Shown here piece by piece: positions 57,977 through 64,000 of a stretch of 64,000 nucleotides of DNA. Every line of letters begins with the position of its first letter. Positions within the stretch are counted from its first letter, which is position 1. The notes under the pieces were generated by a model, which saw nothing but the letters and a program-made list of their open reading frames with translations, did no database searches and was not told the origin of the DNA. This DNA comes from Hippophae tibetana (Eukaryota; Streptophyta; Magnoliopsida; Rosales; Elaeagnaceae), in the NCBI GenBank assembly GCA_037013495.1, contig CM072808.1, positions 14,857,319 through 14,921,318 of the forward strand, read 5' to 3'. Position numbers and translations under genes: made by a program.

Positions 57977-59165
57977 TACGTGTAGGGTGGGACCCACGTG
58001 TCTCACATTTCAACCAAGGCATGATCTCATGCAACTGATTCATATGCGCCCGGTTATACAACGAATCAAAAGCTGCCACGTGTCCCACTTTATCTTTCAT
58101 CCAATCATATTGTGATAGGTGGCAAGGTTCGGTGAGCGCAAAAATGCAAGATCACGCACGTGTTCCAGCCGCTGTCCCCCATGTTGTCGCGCCTCTAATC
58201 CCGTGCGAAATTTCCACGTGCACCCATCCTTGATATCCAGTGATATGCTACCACGTGTCCTACTTTAGATTTCAACGAATCATATTGCGACACGTGGCAG
58301 CGTGAATTGAAAAAGAAACAGCGACGTGCACGTTCCCAGTTTTGCGTTTTCGATAATTTTTGTCCCCCACGCGTATTATTTAATTATTTTCGTCATAAAT
58401 ATTTTTCCCCCGCGTGTATAAAAAATGTATTTTTTTTAAGAAATTTGATGTTATAAATAGGGGATATTATGATAGAGTAAGAAGTTTTTTTTGGGAGTTT
58501 AGAGTTTGAGATTTTTAGTAATGTTCGGGGCTGGACTGTGGAACACGCCGAAACCATTTTTGGCTTTTGTTGTGTTCTACGTGTGCCAAATATTTACGAT
58601 CCGAAATGATTTAAATTTAAATTTATGAAGTAATTTAATTTTTCTAGGGTTGCATTTTATCTAAATTTATGAAGCTTTGATTTTAATTATTTTTGAACGA
58701 TTTATAAGACGTTCGATTTGTTTATTCTATTTGTGCTTAATGTTTTTGATTATTTACGAATTTTATCAAATGATCTGTGACACTTAAATAAACTTGGAAG
58801 AAACATTTTTGTGTATATTGCTCGTGTTTAGGGTAACATGTATGATGAAAGGAAAGAAACTTTCTTTATTGTGTGTGCAATTATTGGAAAACTTTGAACG
58901 TAATGAATCTTGATGAATTTAATTCTCATAGGAATATAGTGAATTAATTTAGCGAGGTGTGTCTATACGGAGCTCAGAAGAGATGTATGGATAAAATTAT
59001 AAGTTTTCGGTTGACAAATTAAATGTACTTTAAAAATATAAATTAAGAGAAAATAATATGAATTGAGTTGATTAATTTGGTGAAAAATTGCAATCCTAGA
59101 TTTCTTTTATTTTATTATACAACTCTTTAGTTAACTTTTCAAATCAATGATTATTTTGGATAAAA
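57977..59165 (+). promoter_or_regulatory. Promoter-like block with six CACGTG motifs
   Basis: GC-richer sequence with CACGTG at 57995, 58077, 58157, 58215, 58252 and 58291, then TATAAATA at 58452-58459 and a leader-like stretch without an ORF. A 53-bp segment (58072-58124) is repeated at 58247-58301. It resembles the U3-R-U5 of an LTR from another family, but no second copy is in the window. A displaced host promoter is also possible. Confidence 0.5.
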
Positions 59166-59943
59166 TCAGTATATAGGAAATAATTCTCCTAGAAGTCATT
59201 GCATTTATTTTTCCTACACTTCTAAAGGGAATATATCTTGAAATTTTTTCTTAATGAGTTTGATTGATGCATGCATATAATATATATGATATCTTTATAA
59301 TTTATATATTTGATTCCTTTCATGAGATCAAAGTTGATCGAAGTTATGCACTATTTTGAGCATTTCTTCTTTTATAAGTATGAGGACTTATTAATTTATT
59401 TCTAAACATAAATTCTATTCGCATATGCCTTAGTATTAGTGCTTGAACCTATAAGATTTAGTGAATTGATAGTATTGACTTATGAGGATTAGAGTTGAAG
59501 CAAATTCAGATTCCTAACACTAAAATTGGGTGAAGTGAAAACGAAACATTTTTTATTAAAATATGAAAGCGATTTTTGAATAATTATTGTAGTAAATCAT
59601 GAATGTTTAAGAAATTAGAATAATATATGATTAAAGGTTTTAATTATAAAACTTAAATGACATTTTAAGCACACAAAATTTTGTGTTTTATTTTACTTGT
59701 TCTACTTGTTTTTATTTTTTTTATTTTAAAGATTTTTTTATTTAGTTTAATGTTTGTGGATATCATTAATGAAAACTCTCATGAGACTAAAAATTATCCA
59801 CAAGGATAACCTAGGGGTTTAAAGGCTTGTTCCATATGATAAATTCAATCGTGTCAATCCACGAAAGTGATTTATGATATTTTAATTTTAGGTTTTTATC
59901 GCTTCTCTTACTAAGGGACTAGCAAGAAGCTGGTTGGGGGTTG
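59166..59943 (+). other. Family-A 3' noncoding interior with PPT
   Basis: Matches 15540-16318. It ends with the hairpin near 59901-59922 and GGTTGGGGGTTG (59932-59943) against the LTR. No gene. Confidence 0.85.
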
Positions 59944-61575
59944 TGATGAGTGCTTAAAAATCTCTAAAATTACCATGATTTAATGTATTTTAATTGATTA
60001 AATAGATTTATATTTGTTTGAATTTATCATATATTTTATATAAATTTGTCTATTCAGAATCACAGTTGAAAACAAATGAGAAAAATTCAAAAACATGGAG
60101 AAGAGGAAAAAACCGCCCAAAACTTGCATGCACCCATGTTGCGTCAGTGCTTGTCTTGCAGTAAAATCGTGCACGTGCCCATGCCACACCATGCCGCACC
60201 AACGCCCCCACACGCATGCCATTTTTGTCCAAACGCGTGCAAGACCAATTTTTGAAATATTTTCTCATTTATTTTAACTTTTTCCTCATCTATAAAAGAA
60301 CCCTCTCCCTAATTGTAAAAAACATCCCTAAAAATCCCACTTCTCTCTATATCTTTCTCTCTCTAGAAATCTTTCTTCATTTTTTTTAGTTTTAAAGTTC
60401 TCTTTTTGCGAAGAACTAGTTATGATTTTGTAAATTTCTAGTTTTTGATTCAATAAACGGAAATGAAAATCCATTTAGAGGTTTTTCCGAAAAAAAAAAA
60501 TTAGCATCAAGGTTTTGTAATGATTCTTTTGAGGTATAATTTTAAAATTAATTGTTTAAAGTTATTTTATGTTTTAGTCTTATATGTTATATTTAATTTG
60601 TTTTGATTAAGTTTGACATGGGTGACTATTTGTAAATATGATATAATAATAACATTGTTATACTTGCTAAATATTAAATAGGTAAACTATTTCTATAAAA
60701 TAAATTAATTTTGTTTTTATTCAAGATTTTATATTAAGGATGTTAAAAAGAAATATATTATTTTTCATTACAAACTTAAATATAAAAATTAGATTTTAAG
60801 GTTTAATTATCTAGTCTGATTTAGAGTAGTGTCATTTTATTTAATTGTACAATCGTCTGGTAGTTAGATTGAAGCTCTATTTTAAATTTTTTTATAAGAA
60901 TTATTATTCAAAAATGTATTGACAATATATTTATAAAAATGCTTTTAAAACTTGAAAGTTAATACTTAAATAAATAAATTTTTAGGTTTAATTTGGACAC
61001 CTTGAATAAAGTTTAATTAGTTGACTCAGCCTAAAGCTTTGATTAGATGGTTTGTAATTTTATTATAAATAAAGCTAAAATTTAATTCTTAATTAATTAA
61101 TAGGTCCCACTTAAAGATATTAATTAATTAATATTAGATAAAAGAATTTAGGTCCTACATAATGACACTTTCATACCAAAAAGAAAAAAATCAATAAAAA
61201 TCAATTTATATCTTTAATAACCTAAATAATATGAGCAAGCATAATTAACTTAATTATTCTATCCATAAATACTCAACTATTAAGAATGATAAAAATTTGT
61301 ATTATTGTTTATTGAATTCATATCTATATTTATTTTCATGTTATTAGATTAAGAAACACATGAAAATATCGTGACAACATGTTTAGGATTTAATTTCAAT
61401 TTTAAAAGTTTGAATAATAAATTAAAAACCACATATATTCCTTCCTTAGATTGACCTTGGAGTATTCTTTTCATTTTCTATAAAATGATTCGTGCACTTA
61501 CGAGAGTTTTATAAATATAAAACCAAAGTATCTACAAAATCGGTATTGCTAACCCTATACCAGTTCTTCTAATCA
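59944..61575 (+). mobile_element. Family-A 3' LTR (diverged)
   Basis: 1,632 bp from TGATGAGTGCTT to TTCTAATCA. The order of landmarks is kept. The GC-rich island (about 60110-60250) is unlike that of the other copies, and the palindrome region is decayed. The bases after it are ATAGT. Confidence 0.85.
60291..60298 (+). promoter_or_regulatory. LTR TATA box
   Basis: TATAAAAG after TTCCTCATC, in the same place as in the other family-A LTRs and followed by a TCTCTC-rich leader. Confidence 0.65.
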
Positions 61576-63735
61576 ATAGTATATATCTCCTTGGGTACAA
61601 GAGCTTCTCCCCTTAGCCATAAATTGGGTAGGCATAGGAGTCACACCAGAAAAGTTCAAGTATAGAATGGAAGATTCAAAAATATTCAAGTTATTCTTGG
61701 TCTTCTAGTTTCATCAAAGTTTCTTAAACAATCTCACTTGGTTTTCTAGTTCAATGAATTTGCAACAACTTGGATTCCCTCAAATAGGCATATTACAAAA
61801 AAAAAAAAAACACAAAATGTGTTTGTATACAATTATGGCTAAAATTCTGCATGTCTCTCTACATCAGAAAAAACTACTTAGCACTGGATCCACAACTTCT
61901 ATCTTGATATATAGAATCTAGAGAAGAGACTCATTTAGTTATCTCGTATATGGTTTCCACTCTTTCTGTCCTTCCTAGTGAGTTTATCCTACCTCGTTCA
62001 AAAAATAAATTGAGAATCAAGTACCATCTTGATATCAAGAATACCAAAAAGTCTAGCTACTTAAGGATTTCACACCCAAAGATCATGTTCATCTAGTTAG
62101 ATCCTACCAAACTAGACTTTAAAAAATGACATGTCATCAAATGTTTAACTCATCATAACTTGCCAACTTGAAAGAAAAATATTTGTTTAGTTAAGGATTG
62201 TGTTAGCTAGAGAGGGTTGTGAAAAGATCATCAACAAAAGTATAATAAATTAAAAATTCACAGAACAGTCAAACATGCAATCACATGTAAATAAAGTAAT
62301 GTAGAAATATAAAGATTGATACATGAAATTTTTAGGTGGAAACAACCTAAGCCACACCAATGACCTAAGGTTTCTACTCATGCTATTTACCATTGGCTCA
62401 CAATTTTTCTAACCATAATCAAGCATTCTTTTATACATCTTAATATCTCTCATTGTTTTGCAAAAAATATTTTTAAGTAGGCTTTTTGATTGAGTTAATT
62501 TATCAAATAATTATGGTTGTGTTTGATAAGTTAACAAGCCTAAAATATTTATGATATTATGCTTTTCACTGATTTTTCTAGGGTTGCTATTGATTTTTTT
62601 ACCTGCTATATGTTAAATAATCTAATTATTCATTATTGAATCTTTTCTAAGACAAACACTTGCACTTGCGTTATTATGCTAATATTTTAAGTGCTAGCTG
62701 TATGAGTTCAATTAACTTGTGTGACTCGAGTTCATTGGAACATTAGTCTAGATTTGAACACCTTTCATGTAGAGATTATGATAAAAGCAACGGTTTGAAA
62801 GTAGATTATTTGGAGGCATTACCTTGATGGGTAGTATAAGTCCTAACCTTGTAATTGGACAATAGTTTTCATAATAGATAGTTAGGTTGACTGGTGTTTT
62901 CCTCTTAGGTCATTGATGTGGCCTACTATTGAGACATGACCTACCATTGAAAGGTTGAGAATGTCAAGATTGCTACTGCACATAGTAATAAGGGATACCA
63001 ACTGTTTGGCTAGTTAATACGTCCTCAGCCAAGCCTGATTACGACATCATACTTAGGTGAAGTAGTTAAATCTACTTGTCGACCAAAGATGCATTAGGAG
63101 GCCTAAGGATTGAAGTAGGGGAAAATTTACCATGTATATATGGAACCTCTTATTGGTCCATGTCATCATTGACTAGTCAAAAAGAGAATGGTCATTATAT
63201 GGTCAAATGCACAATTAGTGTCCAATGAGGATATATGATTGAGTTTTTGAAGCAAATGACATATTTTGAGAATATTCTTCCATAAGATGTTAATTAAATA
63301 AATTAATTACTTAATAATTGATATTAAGGGATATGAAAGTATCTTCTTTGATTTCATTTGATACATTCCAACCCTTGTCAATGAACTCATAATTAAGTTA
63401 TAAGGTACGATTTCTATTATCTATCTTTAAACTATTTTACCTTTTTCTTTTACATATTTCCATTCCTTGTAAGTGTTTTTTCTTGTTATAGGATCAAGTT
63501 TAGAGGAATATGATGTATGCATAAATCAATTTCAACAAATGCTAATTACAGGTTCAACATATAACTTCAAATATGCTTTATTGTTTGTTTTTGTTTTTAA
63601 ATAAAAATCAGCCATGTTCTCGATATAGTTTTCCATATTTATGGGAAAAAACTGTCTTATGGTATACAATAGGTATTTGTTTTTGCTCAAACAAGGAAAT
63701 ATATGTTAATCCTAAAACTCATTAAAGACTATAGC
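61576..63735. other. Unassigned sequence
   Basis: No ORF over 60 codons. About 62150-62420 has an AGGTGGAAACAACC-type stretch reminiscent of copia LTRs, but no partner was found. The remainder shows no domain that I can read. Confidence 0.4.
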
Positions 63736-64000
63736 AAGGAACTGTTGGGGTAAAACAGAACTACGAATGAAAACTTCAACATTGCTATAAGAAGACCAAT
63801 TAATTAGACTATGAGCAGCTTTGTTTACATTTCTAGGAATTCAAGAAAGAGAAATCATAATAAAATAAGGTAAAAGAGTTTGGCTTGGCTGATGATATTT
63901 TTATTCTCCCAAGAGATGATAAAATCATCATGCATTAATTCTTTAATAACATTTCCATTATCACCTTCCATATACATTGTTTTGAGATCAGATGGTAAAG
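63736..64000 (-). pseudogene. RNase H-like (RVT_3 type) fragment, probably LINE-derived
   Basis: Minus-strand frames read EGDNGNVIKELM, then after a frameshift RIPRNVNKAAHSLINWS and VLPQQFLAIV. This is the end of the plant RNase H-like domain found in LINEs and related genes (D..VI..L, then R..N..AH.L). It has at least one frameshift and runs off the window. Confidence 0.6.

Overview
This is plant nuclear DNA, very AT-rich and almost entirely transposable-element sequence. The only convincing host gene is one intact single-exon DUF868-family gene on the minus strand (47584-48630). Plant origin is supported by the DUF868 protein and by LTR retrotransposons with plant-type primer sites (tRNA-Asp type for Athila-like elements, initiator-Met type for copia). 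A eudicot is likely, but the species cannot be read from the sequence.

The dominant repeat, called family A here, is an Athila-lineage Ty3/gypsy family. Its LTRs are long (about 1.6-1.9 kb) and begin TGATGAG.. and end ..CTCATCA. A tRNA-Asp-type primer site lies 6 bp inside the 5' LTR. About 2 kb of conserved noncoding DNA precedes a GGTTGGGGGTTG polypurine tract. Copies or pieces on the plus strand lie at 1-730, 1850-5351, 14186-18112, about 21800-28391, 57712-57976 and 59166-61575. Minus-strand pieces lie at 5352-12327 and 30229-38605. None is intact. One keeps a broken pol (8840-11703), two keep degenerate gag, and one (30229-37363) has both LTRs, PBS and PPT but no gag or pol, so it looks non-autonomous.

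Layout: 1-5351 holds family-A LTRs around a dead copia RT/RNase H piece, then a gag-only remnant. 5352-12327 is a minus-strand family-A element whose 5' LTR is fused in frame to pol. 12328-21700 is a decayed minus-strand chromovirus-type Ty3 element (gag, protease, RT, RNase H, integrase), split at the RT by a family-A element with a perfect 5-bp target duplication. 21800-28391 is an old plus-strand family-A element with a gag remnant and a 'plant transposon protein'-like ORF. 29440-39845 is a dead copia element split by a family-A array that preserves LTR-interior-LTR-interior. 40298-45158 is a nearly complete copia element carrying seven premature stops and one frameshift. 45159-53754 is the DUF868 gene in AT-rich spacer. 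53755-57700 is a decayed minus-strand Tat-like Ty3 element next to a 49-bp minisatellite and a long (AT)n tract. 57712-61575 holds more family-A pieces around a promoter-like block with six CACGTG motifs. The last 2.4 kb is mostly unassigned and ends in an RNase H-like fragment.

The most interesting signals are structural. Family A carries noncoding hairpins whose stems are kept by compensatory changes between copies, including two tandem hairpins at 34237-34345, and an internal copy of its polypurine motif. It also has a fast-changing GC-rich island upstream of the LTR TATA box with paired TGACGTCA sites. No CRISPR, rRNA, tRNA or toxin system was seen.
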